64,000 nucleotides of DNA, taken from assembly GCA_002917075.1 (NCBI GenBank), contig NTMA01000072.1, positions 124,001-188,000 of the forward strand, in the 5' to 3' direction. The translations under genes were made by a program, and so were the position numbers. Below, one piece after another: positions 46,877 to 59,300 of the stretch; the first letter of the stretch is position 1, and every line of letters begins with the position of its first letter. Source of the stretch: Hawksworthiomyces lignivorus (Eukaryota; Ascomycota; Sordariomycetes; Ophiostomatales; Ophiostomataceae). The notes beneath the pieces are model-generated. The model was not told the DNA's origin. It saw nothing but the letters and a program-made list of their open reading frames with translations, and did no database searches.

Positions 46877-49800
46877 ATGACCACAGCGACGGCCAACCCC
46901 AGAGCAGCCGCGGCGCCTGGATCGTCGTCGAAAGCAGTTCCGCATGAAGATGGGAAGACAACGACGACAGCGGGGGCAGCGGCGGGGGAGGGGGGAGGGG
47001 CGGCAGCAACATTACCTGTCGCCTCCACCAGCGCATCTACTTCCAGCTCTGCCACCACCCGGCGGCCGCTTCCCCCCCGCACCATAGCAGCTGCTGATCT
47101 GCTCTCCGACAAGGCGACGATCCTCTTGATCCGGCGGACACTCTGTCCCGAAGAAGGAGCCGCCGCAGCAACAGCCACCACCACCACCACCACCACCACC
47201 ACTGCCACAGCTGCTGGCGCTGCCCATGCGGGAGACCAGCCGCAGGCGGCAGCCGCCGTCCCGATTGAGGATCTCCTGCCGCCGCTGACCAGCCGCAACG
47301 ACGTCGACCTGCAGCTGTATGCGCTGCTGGCCATCGTCGTGCGCGAGTTCGTGCTGACTTGGTACAGCAAGATCACCTCCGACGAGCAGTTTATCACGGA
47401 GCTGGTGCAGATCGTGGCCCACTGCACGCGCGCGCTGGAGCAGCGCCTGCGCAAGGTCGACCTGGAGAGCCTGTTGTTCGACGAGCTGCCCGAGCTGCTG
47501 GACAACCACGTCATCGCCTACCGCGCGTCCCGAGCTTCCCTGGCGCGGCCGCCCGTCGAAGCTGACCCGCGCGCTACGTACCATGCGCTGTGGCCCTTGC
47601 CTGCGCTGTCGCCAGTCGTCCCCGGCAGCAGCAGCAGTAGCAACGACGGTCCGGACGCAGGCGCGGCTCTCAGAGAAAAGGCTGCCGAAGAGCAGGCCGC
47701 CAACGAAGCTGCCTACCGCGAGCTGCTCGTGCAGGGGCTGCTGGCCGTGCTTCTGCCCACCGAAGACCTGGAAAACGACTGCCTGACGCCCATCGTAGGC
47801 CAGATCTTTTCGGAGCTCCTCATCGGTAACGTGCTGGCGCGCCGGGTAGCCGAGCCGTGGATGATGTACGAGATCATCGGACTGCTCGCGCGACTGGTAC
47901 GGGAGAAGCTCGATGGCGGTGATGGCGGCGCAGGCAAGAGCAGCCAGGCGGCTGGAAAGAAGAGGAAGGTGAAATCGGAGCAGCAGCTGGAAGGCACAGC
48001 GGCACCTTCACTACCGTCGTCGTCGTCTGGCTGGGTTGTCTCGGCCGTCGGTCCCGTCTTCTGGTCGGTGCTCAAAATCGGCTTTGCTCTGTTCGCCTCG
48101 CTGCGGTTTTTCGTCACCAGCATCACCCTATCTCGCTCGCTACCCCTACGCGGCTTTAGCGGCGGTAGCAACAGCAGGTCCCCAGCTGACGACGCTGACA
48201 GCAGCATAAAGGGCGTGTCCTCGTCCTCTGCCTCTGTGCTTTCAGCAGCATCTAGCCTGCCTTCAACATACAAGCCAATCCCCGTTCTCGGCTTCAGTCT
48301 CTGGTCGACCATTTCAAACATTGCCCAGCTAGAAATTCGCATGCCTTGGCTCTATGGTGGCTTATCCTTGTTACAGTGGCTCGCCATGGCTGGTCCAGGT
48401 CGCATTGCTGCCCTGAACGGACCTCTTGACAGGTGAGTCAATCTCCACCCATTATCTCTCTCAACTTTTTTCTTTGGCTTCTTGTCTTCGGCTTCTCGTC
48501 TTCAGCTTCTCGTTAGCGTTTTCCAGCTCTCACAGTCTTTTTGTCCCGCACCCCTATTCTGTACGCATTTACGGCGTTGCATCCTACTCTTGTTGCCCTC
48601 CGTTCTCTTCCTGTGATGGGCAACACCCCTGTTCTCATTTTCCCCATTCATTCCGCATGGCGTGTTGGTCACTGGACCACCGGTCCAAGTTGGTCGGAGA
48701 GATGTGATATGCGATATGCCGTTTTCATTAAATTCTTGCCTATGCAATTGTTTGATGTCCACACTCCCCCCCCCCCTTGTCTACAAGTGATAGATTTTAG
48801 AATACGAGCGCAAGTGTATCTCGCCAAGCGGACGAAAACAGAAGTATTGAAGTTTGCGGGTCGGTATTGGTCTTCCTGCTGCTTTGATCACTCAGTTCCT
48901 TCAAAGCAAAACGCTTCTTTATCGACCAGCCTCTCTCCCCCTGTCCTCTCGTCAGATTCTTCCTCTTTCGGCAAGGACCGAAGAGAAAATCTGAGGAGAT
49001 CAATTATTTTGACTTTGTCACCCGCCATTTCCCTGGATATATTCAACGCATTTCTTCTCATCACTAGATCGACAAAGTCTCCAGCGGAAAATCTAAGCTA
49101 CCGCATAGCACCTATCTTAAGGCCCTTTAAGTCCTTAAATTCTGCCCAATAGCAGAGCAAATGTCCTATTCTGGCTTCCTATTGCACGAAATTCGTCTAC
49201 GCCAATGTCCACCAACACACATTATTTAGGCGCCAGATGATCAAGCCCCGTTCCTCCTCGTCAGCTTAGGGTCCTTTTCCGTCAAAATTCCAGTGCGCTT
49301 CTCACATCCCTCTGCGCGTCTCTTTTTGATCTTCTTGGCTATCACTCCGCTAAGTGAAAGTGACCTACCCGCTTCGCTCCGTACCTATCCCTAGTGCCTT
49401 GCTTGCCAGACTCTCTCACACCCCCCAATGCTTCTTCTTGTCGTACACCTTCTACAGTCAGAAACCCACACTGCACATCTTCGAGCAGATGGTCCCCTAC
49501 TTCCTCAAGGTGCTTTCCAATTCTGTTTCCTTCTCCGTCTCCCCTTCCCCTTCCCCTCCTAGACGACAAGTGTTGGCCCACGTGCTCCATCTCTTATTCT
49601 CTCTGCCTTAGTCCTCGCTGCCGATACTCTCTACTTTCCTCTCTGAGCCTAGTTCTCTTTTTTTGATCTCCCAACACCCCTCCTTTGTGGGCTTCCGGGG
49701 AATGAGATGACCGGTCCACATCGGCAGACCGACACCAAGGCCGTCGATTGGTGCGCAAGGAGGTTTGAGAGACAGGAAGAGTTCGGACCGCCGTCTGCTG

Positions 49801-50943
49801 CAGTACAGAGCGCAGCAAGGAGCGAAGATATCGAGCGCAAAATGAAGCGTAGACGATATAGAGTGTCTGCTGCTTCTTCTCGTTTGACTTTCGCTAGCTG
49901 CTTTATTCTGTCACGTTTTCTCCCACCCCCTCTCTCTTTACCGGCATCTCTGCCAACACCCCCTTCCTTCCATCCTCCTTACTTCCCTCTAAGCCCGGAC
50001 CGAACCCCTATAGGCCCGTAGTCGATATGCGGGAGACCAAACAGAGAGGCCAGGCCACCTTTACACTGCGGACACACCATCTCTGTTCTTCCTTCTAGGT
50101 CCAGAAGTTTGCAAAAGGACTCTTTGGCCTCCACATTTTCTTCTTCTATCCTCTCTTTGTAGACCTGTCACTTTTAAGTTTTTTCCTCCCTTGCCTTTCG
50201 GGCCACTCTCGTGTAATAGGTTTTCCAGCCTATGTCACGTCTCACACAACCGCGGAGCAGCAGTTAGGAACAGTGCACATCGCATTGCCTGCGTGAATGA
50301 CAGCGAAAAATCCCCCCCTTTCTTACTTTTTATGCCGAATTTTGCTTCCAGCATATTTTTTATCTTTGCCGCATTATCCTCTTCAGCTACCACTATTTTT
50401 CATCCTTGGCCTTCCTTTCCCCTCATGCCACCTCCCTTCTAAACATCAAGCAAACAAGTGAATGTGACCCCCACACAACAAGAACTCTAGCCTGCCATCC
50501 TCATAAGTGACAATAGTAGTTTATGCTAACGCTCCTCTTCTTTTCTCTCTACGTCCCCTAAAAGACTCCTCTCCCACTACCTACACAAGTATGCCCTCGA
50601 CCCGGCTTTGCTACCCACCCTACTGCGTGCCGTTCGCGGTGCCGTGTTCCCAGGCAACAAATTTGGAGCCACCCCACCGACGCTGGTCGAGCCTGCCAAC
50701 GACCAGGAGCTACGAGCACTGAAGCAGCGCACAGCCGCCGCTGTGTACGCTGTGTATAACAACAAGAGGCCTGCATCTGACTCGACGATACAGGAGATCG
50801 AAGGCGGCCTGCTAGACGTGTTTGATGACGCCTACTGCAACAGGCACCTGCTTTACGGGCTGCTGGAAGCGATCCTAGTGCGCCTGGTCCCGGAGCTAGC
50901 CGAGACAGGTGTCCTAGGCCTCTGGGAAGAGCGGCTAAGTTAG
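46877..50943 (+). CDS. PXA-domain membrane protein
   Basis: Protein with a PX-associated (PXA) domain, as in sorting-nexin-type and Mdm1-like proteins that act at endosomal, vacuolar or ER contact membranes. Exons 46877-48432 and 50565-50943 give 644 aa. The first 130 residues are low complexity (Ala, Thr, Gly), with about nine Thr from an ACC repeat. The PXA domain (about 133-347) shows LTSRNDVDLQLYALLAIVVR, VLTWYSKITSDEQFITEL, VHCTRALEQRL-like and LLVQGLLAVLLPTEDLENDC. A hydrophobic stretch near 388-418 (WSVLKIGFALFASLRFFV) may anchor it. No PX, RGS or nexin-C domain follows. The two exons are 2132 bp apart, yet splice signals (GTGAGT; GCTAAC; AAAAG) and frame are intact, and the joint GPLDRLLSHYLHKYALDPAL reads naturally. 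Exact partners are unknown. Confidence 0.82.
47175..47202 (+). repeat. ACC trinucleotide repeat (polyThr) in the PXA gene
   Basis: About nine tandem ACC codons in the low-complexity N-terminal part of the PXA protein. Confidence 0.85.
48433..50564 (+). other. 2.13-kb intron of the PXA gene
   Basis: Donor GTGAGT directly after the codon for Asp518 plus two bases. The branch candidate TGCTAAC is at 50524-50530, followed by a pyrimidine tract and the acceptor AAAAG. The plus strand is C/T rich throughout. An open frame of 203 codons (48541-49152) has no domain and is not called. I found no transposon termini. An intron this long is rare in filamentous ascomycetes, so unrecognised internal exons or a nested non-coding RNA remain possible. 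Confidence 0.6.
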
Positions 50944-52616
50944 CGGGTCAGGGGTGGATGTTGTTGGAGAGGTGAACCACAAGGGAATCCTTATGACACA
51001 CGTCTATCTCCAGTCTTATAGAATGTACGATTGCCCAAGAGATGATGCCAACGGTTAAGCCGAAGGATAGACAGTATACCTTGCTGCGTCTGAATATAAT
51101 ATGATACCCTTTTTGTTTTTGTTTTTTTAAAGAGTTTCTGGCAATATCATCACAATAGAAGATGGAACATAGGTGTTTTTTATGCAAATAGCCGCCCAAG
51201 AGCTTTTTTTATTCTGGTTTCTGTTCGATTTAGCTCATTGTCTTTTTTTTTGTGGTTGGTTATTTTCTGTTGTTTTTTTGGTAGGAAATTTCTTGCTTGA
51301 CTTTTCTCGCAGTTTTGGCAAAGAAAAAATTGGTTGCCAAAAAAAAACAAAAGGGGTGTTAATCGAGACAGTGAAGCAAGTAGAATAAAACAAGGGAGGT
51401 GAGCTCAGAAACGAGCATCAGGAAGCAGAGAGGTAAAAATAAAAATTATGCTCTCTCTCCCCCTTTTCCTACCGCCCATCTGTTTTGTTACTTGCACGCT
51501 TCTGCCATCGGCGAACTCCCTTTACCTCCCATAATTTGAAATAAAAAAAAGTTCGACAATCGCCTTCCCAGAAAAAAGAATAAAAAGCAAACACAAAAAG
51601 GGGGGAACAAAGAGAGAAAAGGAAAACAAGTCAGCAAAATAACACAGAAATCTGCCCCAGAGAAGCCCCTAACTGTCGCTTCTTCGTACTTCCTATTTTC
51701 ATCCTGTTAGCTCTGCTAAAAGCGCGGAACAGCGGCATTTTTAAGCTAATCCGCCAATGTGCATCCCGTTTTGTTCCTCTCCCGGGCCCAGCTTAGCCCA
51801 TTCCCTTCAGGACCATTGCCCTTGTTCCTCCCAATCAATACCCTGCCATGAATGCCTGGACGCGTGTCCAACTTGCTCGTCTTTCTCTAGCCGCGGACTT
51901 GCGCCCTGGGATTTGATGAAAGAAACCCTGTAAAAAAGCAAAACTGATAAAGAAAACAAACATTCGAGAACAAGAACTAAAGCGAGCTGAAGCAAAACAT
52001 ATCAGAGCAAAGGAAAAAAAAAACAAAATGCTATAAGTGATGCGCGCAGAAACACGTGTGTCGATCGTGAGAGTGCAAGACACGTTCTTAATGAGCTTCC
52101 CCATAGGCATGAGCCGTACTATCAAAATGTACCGTCTCTCGTCGAAGCACTAACTCCATGTCACATATCGTATGCGTATTGATTCTAAACAGACCCCGTC
52201 CTGTACATCGTAGGACCATTTCCCACTGCGAAGATATTAAAATGGCAAACATAACACAGAATATAACTCCAAAAACCCATTAGAAAACGTGGTCGCGTGA
52301 GCGGGGAGAGATCTTCCTTGGTAATAAATAGATAGATGGCTATTCCAAGAATTTGGGGTATGAGAAAATAGGCAAAGAAGGGGTATATAGAGAGATAATG
52401 ATAAAAAGAAAGGTACGCCATAGCAGTTCATGTCGTAGCGAGTAAAGAGTAGGAGGATGACGAGCACGGTGATCTCGGCGGAAGGTCATAGCGTGCCTCC
52501 CTCGGGCTTTCGTTCTGAACAGTCTGTTTCCAATGCTCCATGCGCTGGTTGAACGAAAGAGAAGGAGGGTGTTGTATAATGAAGAAGAAAAGGAAAAGAA
52601 AGTGAAAGTGATATTG
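50944..52616. other. Convergent intergenic region, PXA gene / CENP-B-type factor
   Basis: About 1.7 kb between two converging stops, AT-rich, with many short A and T runs (for example 51237-51290 and 51540-51600). It carries the 3' UTRs and no convincing ORF. Confidence 0.55.
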
Positions 52617-54797
52617 CTAGACAGCCATTGTTGTTTCCATCTTGGTGTGGTGGGTTTCGGAAACCATCTCCCCTTCGCCTTCCGGAATACGCGAAAGGCC
52701 TCCCATGCCTTGGATTTTAGTCCCTTGAAGACGCAACTTGTCAATCAGTCGAGTAACAGCCATATAATCCGTCTGGTCAAAACCGTTCGGCATGGTTGAA
52801 ATAAACGTCAGCAGCGTGTCGGCTGCACGCCGTGCATCGTCTTGCGTGGGCGAATTCGGCGACGACCCACCGCCGCTTCCTGACATGCCGCCTGAGAAAG
52901 GGCCTCCTATTACAGTTGTCCCGCCAAGTCCTCCCGCAGAGCGTGGACCACCAAGAAGAAGGCTATTGCTGCTGCTGCTCCGGCGTAATTGCGGCGAAAC
53001 TACCGTGCTATCGATACCAAAAGAGGGCGCAGAGATATCTGTCATAGGGGAATCTACTGCTGACGATGGAGCGGTCGAAGATATGTGGTGATGCTGGTGC
53101 TGATACTTTGGCGTCATTGACTCTGTTGGCGCGATCCCCACTGCATCTTGGTGGTTGGGGTGCTGCGGCTGCTGGTTTTGCGGATGGTTCATGTATTCCA
53201 AATTCAAAGCCGGAAGCGTCTGGCTGCGTGGACGGTGAAAATTAGCACTGCCGGGAGGCGCCATAGGATCGGTTGTAAGGAAGGATCCGACATTCGAGTC
53301 CGGCGAAAAATTATAAGGCACTGTAGGACTCAGAGCACTTCCAGAAAATGATGAAACAGGCGTCTCCGTGAATACGCTCGACAATGATGTCGTGCTCTGA
53401 TTGTTACCATGCTTATACGAGCCCACGCCCCCCAGCCCAATTCCCATGGTCATATTTCCAGCCATGCCTGTGCCAATATGACCACCATGGCCGCTATGAC
53501 CGGTTCCAGTACTGTTGCCATCTGAATGAAAATTGATAAAGTGGCCTACTCCGGCTGAGCCTGCGCTTGCAATATCTCTCTCCTCATCGCTGCGGTTTCC
53601 AGACAGAGGCGATACTGACGGGTGGCCAGTGCCAGGAGATAAGGGCGAGTCGGTATTCGGCGGTTCCAACGGCACCAGAGACGGAGATCCCATAACACCG
53701 GCTGTTAGAGAGTCCATATGATGATCCGGAATGTTGGTTTCTGATGCGCGGCGTACAAGTCTGCCAGATCCAATACCATTCTTTTGCTTAAACTTCTCTA
53801 GCCAGTTGCCACTGTTGGACTTGAGAATCGTATCAGGGTTGCCTGTGCTTGTAGCAAAAAAGCGAAATTTATCCTTGATCTCGTCATCTGTCACTGGCAC
53901 TCCGGTTTTCTGGGCATTTCGTACCCAGTTTGAGAGAGCGCGCTCAATATCGGGAAACTTGCTCTTACTTTTCTTGTTACTTGGCGATTTGCTGCGTTCA
54001 TCCTTCGAAATATATTTGTCTTTGTTGCGCAAAACTTTTGACACAGTGCTAAGTATATTTGTGAGTTTTCTGGAATTAGAAGTTTGAGGGAAAATTGGAA
54101 GAGATGCAAGGGGGAAAAAAAATCAAAAGATAAAAAAAAACAAATAGAGTGAATAGAATGGGTTTTACCTTCGCTCAACACCAAAGAGTTTGCCGATCTC
54201 TGACTGCTTCACACCTGGATGGGCCTCGGCATATTCACACATTCTTCGCCGGTCATCATCTGTCAGCATCTTTCTCGGGTTTGGCTTGCCCTCTCGCTCT
54301 TGCAATTTTGTCTTGAGAGGAGGTGGAGGCGGCGGCTGCTGCCCACTGCGGGGAGCTATATTGATGGAAGGCGGCGTCTGTGTAGGATAGCTGTTATGAT
54401 TGATGAGCATGCTGGGCCAGGTTGGATTAGATGGGACAGTCAACATTGGTAGTTGAGGCAGATGATGGTGGTGGTGCGGCGTCGGCTGGACCAAAGGAAG
54501 AGTTGATGGCTGTTGCTGCTGTTGAATTTTCTGATCTACTTGCTGCTGCTCCTGTGCTTGCTTGTCTTGTGATAATTGGCGAGGCTGCAATGGCGGCATT
54601 CTGCTCATTCCATCCGGAGACAAATCATGTGTAGAGATCGGAGGCATATAGGCGAACTCGGTATTAGGAAAGCCTGACATTGTCGACTGAGGATAAGTGT
54701 TGATGTTAACCCAGTTGTTGCTGCCGTATTGCGCGCTGTCCTGGGCCAGCTGCGTCTCCGGATCCACGCCTGTCGAAGACATCATGGCGTTGTGCAT
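52617..54797 (-). CDS. CENP-B-type HTH DNA-binding protein, putative transcription factor
   Basis: Nuclear protein with two adjacent helix-turn-helix units of the CENP-B/Tc5-transposase class. Exons on the minus strand are 54797-54169 and 54048-52617, giving 686 aa. The N-terminus is rich in Gln, His and Pro, including Q runs and polyproline. The first HTH (about 177-225) reads MLTDDDRRRMCEYAEAHPGV and, across the splice, GVERSTVSKVLRNKDKY. The second (about 240-302) reads KFPDIERALSNWVRNAQK then NSGNWLEKFKQKNGI. The long Ser/Gly-rich middle leads to a C-terminal block, RRAADTLLTFISTMPNGFDQ then TRLIDKLRLQ, like the tails of fungal relatives. No DDE transposase domain is present, so this is a host regulator rather than an active transposon. 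The 120-bp intron has GTAAAA and TTAG ends. I chose the ATG at 54797 over one 78 bp upstream, whose residues look like leader. The target is unknown. Confidence 0.88.
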
Positions 54798-56356
54798 TCT
54801 ACCTCCCTTGAGGAATATATCTCTGTACCTTGCCGGGTGCGTCCTCAGACCAAGAAAAATGAGACGTGAAGACAAGAAAGGCAGAGAGAGAAGAACACTG
54901 TTTGTATTGGTGCCGACAAGACCCTAGTGGAAGACGCCTAGAATTGGTGAAACCGCAAGGAAGGGGTGAAAACAGACAAAGGCAGCGAAGACAGCGATCG
55001 CTGAATGAAAAGGCCTGGCTTTTAGTTGAAGTTTTAAAAAGAAAAAGAAAAAAATTGGCAACGTCTGTATCGTCGTGTCGTTTTGGCCTCTTTCCTTCCT
55101 CCTTCCTCCTTTCGTTCTCCTTTGGCTCCTATTTTCTTTTCTTTTGTGTATTTCTGCCCAAGTTCGCTTCTTGTTCATCAGCCGACAAGCAAACTACGGT
55201 GAGGGCAACTTGGTGGACTTGGTGGATAGATAACCGACTAGGACCAATGTGATCTTCATCAAAGGAAAGACGAGGTGCATGGCTCGGATTCAGTTGTCCT
55301 GCCTCCAAGAGATTTATTTGCTGGAACTGCGATGTGAAGATACTCGACCAAGAAACCCACAGAAGAGATGATGGGGGAACCACCAATGCATGAGAAATAG
55401 AAGGCTCCTGTAGTCGCAGCAGCGTTGGGTGTGGGTAGACAGAGTGTTGATTTTTTTTTATTCCGTCGGCACGCCCCAAAAAGAGAGAAGTGCAAATGCA
55501 GGCCCGGAAGTTGTCACCTTTGCAGAAGGGGAGTGGAGTGAGGGAAAGAAGGAGGGGATAGCGAGATGGGAAAAGAAGAAAGGAGGAGTTGAGCGAAGAT
55601 TGGTAGCCGTAGACGCTGGCCCCTATTCCTCCCTATGGGACAGGAAAGACTTGGTTTTTTCTGTTATCGATGTCCGTCAAAAGAAGCCACAACTTTTTTC
55701 AATATCACCCTCTTCGATATATGTTTGTTGTATCTATTCTTTTCTTTCTTGTCGCTGGCGTCCCATTGAGTTGGTTGCCCTAGCTCATTCGTCTCACCAC
55801 ACCAATAAAAGCCGACTTTTGATTGTGTCTCTGGGGTATGGGTAGCTATCTGGAAGAAAAGAAAAGAAAAAAGAAAGAAAGAAAGAAAGCCTCAGGGTAT
55901 AATTGAAAAGTAAAACCCGGGGCAGAGCAGGCTGCTGCTGTCGGCAGTGCTTGAGACGGCCTCGGCGGCGGCGGTGGCAGAAGAGGCGGGAATTGATATC
56001 GACCGAAGAGAGATATCTAGCCTATCACCACTGGAAGACGGCCGGCTCTGGTAATAGAACGTTCGATTTACATGCGGCCGTAAATCCCAAGCACTAATAT
56101 GGATTGGAGAAAAAGTAGAAACAGAGTGCGGGAGGTACAGGAACCCAAATGAGAAGCACTCTCTCTATATCGATGAAAGGAAAAGGAAGACGAGATGCAC
56201 GTTATATGTCTTATGTGAAGGTGCGAAGAAAAAATCCGTAAGGACCGGATCAACAAGGGATACGATTTGTAGATGTATGCTCGGGGGGTGAGAAAAGAAC
56301 AATGGGAGAAGACATATCAGAGCAGACGGGGTTGGGGGGAGTGTAAGTGCGCTAAA

Positions 56357-56377
56357 GGGGGGGGGGGGGGGGGGGGG
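56357..56377. repeat. Poly(G) run, 21 nt
   Basis: Twenty-one consecutive G, the longest G run in the window, about 1.6 kb upstream of the CENP-B-type gene start and a C21 tract on that gene's strand. Runs of this length can form G-quadruplexes. Confidence 0.9.
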
Positions 56378-59300
56378 TGAACTGTGATGGTGTATAGTAG
56401 ACAGTCTTGACAAGGGCAAGATGAGGTAGCAGCAAAGGCCTTGTCAGAGTTTGTGTGGTTCTTATTACTATGCTGAAAAAAATGTTAAGAAAAAAAAGAA
56501 AAAAAAAAAAAAGAAACGGGCAAGATGAGAGGGAAGATGGAAAACGGCGGCCTGGTTGTAGACTAGGGGTAGTTGGGATGGAAGGGAGGGGGTATACAGT
56601 ACAGACACTCGTTGACGGGGGGTGAAGAGGGGAGAGGGTGATCGAGGCCAGTTTGGGAGTTTAATGTAATAGTGTGAGTAGCAATCAACCCGAATCAAAC
56701 CATCTGCTATTATACTTCCACAGTTTACTGAAGCGCAGAGAAGTACTTTGTAGCCTAGGTCGGCCGGTCTTCACCTTGCTGCCCTCACTCTCCTCGTTCT
56801 TTCTTACATCGGCTCTTCTATATTTTGTTTACAACCCTTTACCCATTTCTCGACACCCTGTCGGCAGCAGGCAAGAAATAATGCAGCCCTATTGTAGGAC
56901 GAAATATGGCGGTGAAAAGAAGGCCCAGAAGAGCCTTGGAAGCTTCGTTCTCGGGCTGCACATCTAACACATGCACGAACTCCCTATTGGGTGCAAGCGC
57001 ACCATTCTTTCAGCAGAAAAGGGCACGAGACCGAGAAGCGGGATGGATTGATGATACAGGAGAGTTCAGCGTCCAGACGAGCTTATAGAAGCAAAAGTAA
57101 AGCGACCTTTCAAGCCCCAAAAGAAAAAGTTGGCACAGCTAATTTAGAGACAAGGTTGCCTGACGAATGTGCGCCTCCTGTTGAATGGCTACCAGGTCAG
57201 TCCCTTGGCTGTATATTTCCCGTCTCTTGACAACCAAACATATGGCTCTCAGCGGTTCTCGAGTGCTTTACGGGGAGTATCCCCATAAAGATAATTCTCT
57301 CAAAACAATCTATCGATAGTGGGTTTTATCATGATGAAGCGGACAGACTCGGTCATATGTTAGCTACGAATCATAGCTCGTAGAAGTCAACTCGAGAGCA
57401 GCAGAGGACCTTTGGGGTCCGTCTGGCTCTTTGCTTTCCGAACCCGGCTAGTGGACCGTCCTCGTACTCCGTACTTCCTGGACAAGGGTATTTGAGAAAG
57501 AGGTGTGGTTGCTAGACTAGAGGTGGGTCTTGAGTCTGTGTGTGGTGGTAGACAGTCCCTTGTCTACTAAGCTATATTTTATTGTCATAAAATTTATTGT
57601 TATTTGAGATTTTCTTTTTGGAGTAATCCGCCGTTTGGGCTGACTGTAAGGAGTTTGGTGCTATCAGACATGGCATGCCCAAAGTACGACGTATTGAAAG
57701 AGGGAGGAACGAAATGGGTTCGCTCAATCAAGAACCTAGCGACAGAACCATAGACGGTCATCAACACTGGCACGGACTTGATGAGCCGATAGATCCTCGT
57801 TCAAGCATCTCTTTGGCTAGATGCGCAGCAGTTGAAAAGAGCGGCGGGAGCTAGAGAGCTCCAGTCAACCTCGCAGACTTTCCCAGCGCCTGCTCCTACT
57901 GCATTTCTAATTTAAATATGTTGCCACGGCGAGCACTTTCCACTCACCTGCTTTTTTTTTTTTTGCTCTTGGGCAATTGGTGTTCACTGAACTATCATGC
58001 ACTTCCTAAAAAGCCATCTAGCGGAGAAAACGCTGGCAGTTCATCATGGTGTGTTTGGCAGGGAACAAATGGGGCATAGAACGGAGATGGCACCAAAGGG
58101 GAAAAAAAAAATGCTCCCTCACCTCGTTGAAATTTTCTGATAAAATTTTGGCGGGAGGTTTGGTCGTTTCTTGCTGGATAAAGTCGCATTTCCGTGCGAC
58201 TGCCTCAACCGGGGTTGGTGGTCAGTTGCGGGCTAAGCTGACAAGGATGGTAGTAAACCTAGATGGAGATCATGCAAAGGCTGAGGAGCCGAAATTCCTT
58301 TTGTGTCCCTTTTGCTCCTGAACCTTCAGAGACCAGGAAAAGAATACGATAGGGATCGCTCTCTCGCTTCGACACAGCAGGAAAACAAAACAAAAGAAGA
58401 AGAGGCCAAAAGACAAAAAGGAAAGCCGGCTGAAAAGGGCGAGCCGCAAAACGAGATAAGAATGGAGAACCTGGGGTCGCTATTAAGTGACTGGCTAAAA
58501 GTTTCAAATGCCCCCTCGTTGCAATGCCAAATGACGATGGTACTGGCACTCGTCGTTCACGCATCTGATGCCCACTAAAAAATTCTTAGAAACGTGTGAG
58601 AAAATCTTTAAATTAATGCCAAAAACTAGTATCGATGCAGCTCTTATAATGGGAGAAATACAGAGAGCATGAGCCGTGACAGAGAGTGTATTTCTGTCAT
58701 CATCCAAGTCAGAGGCCGCGAATTCTCGTGCTTGTGGGATCTTGGTCAAAGCTCGACAGAGCTATGGTTATCCTCTCAGATTAGAGCGCTTGCGAGTGGT
58801 CCTCAATCTTTAGTGCTCCATCTTCATGAGTCTACTTTTGCGAGATGTGCTTCTCTATCAACAGTAGAAGAAAACAAAAGGGAACGCCGTAAACGGAGGG
58901 CAGATCTTGGCTAACAAGTAAAGAAACGAACAAGGGGGTTCTTTTCTCTCAAAGTGTGCGACCCGGTGTAATTCTCCGCGGCGACAGAGTTATTGCAGCA
59001 GGGGCAAACGCTAGGTTAAAGGAACGGGCCTCCCCTCTGGCACTCACAGAGGTGGATGACCCGTTTGGTGGCATGGTCACGCTGGTGCAGCCATGTATTC
59101 CCGCTGACCCACGAGCCAAAAGGCGATCAGTGGGGAGGCTATCGATAAATGCGGATTGCATGTTGTGAGATATGCGTGTACGACTTGTACGTACTCAGAG
59201 CGTGAAGCAGCCTTCGAGGCCAGGAAAAAAAAAGAAAAAGGAGCAGAAACAGAAAAAAGGAATATAATACTGCACACCTGGCGATGGACTACGCAATCAG

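Noticed and set aside
48541..49152. 203-codon open frame within the PXA intron
   Set aside because: No domain, codon use unlike the flanking exons, and it cannot be spliced in frame to improve the PXA protein. Kept as part of the intron.
52617..54797. Tc5/pogo-like transposase
   Set aside because: Only the CENP-B-type HTH units are present. There is no DDE catalytic domain and no terminal inverted repeats were seen, so it is treated as a domesticated-type regulator.
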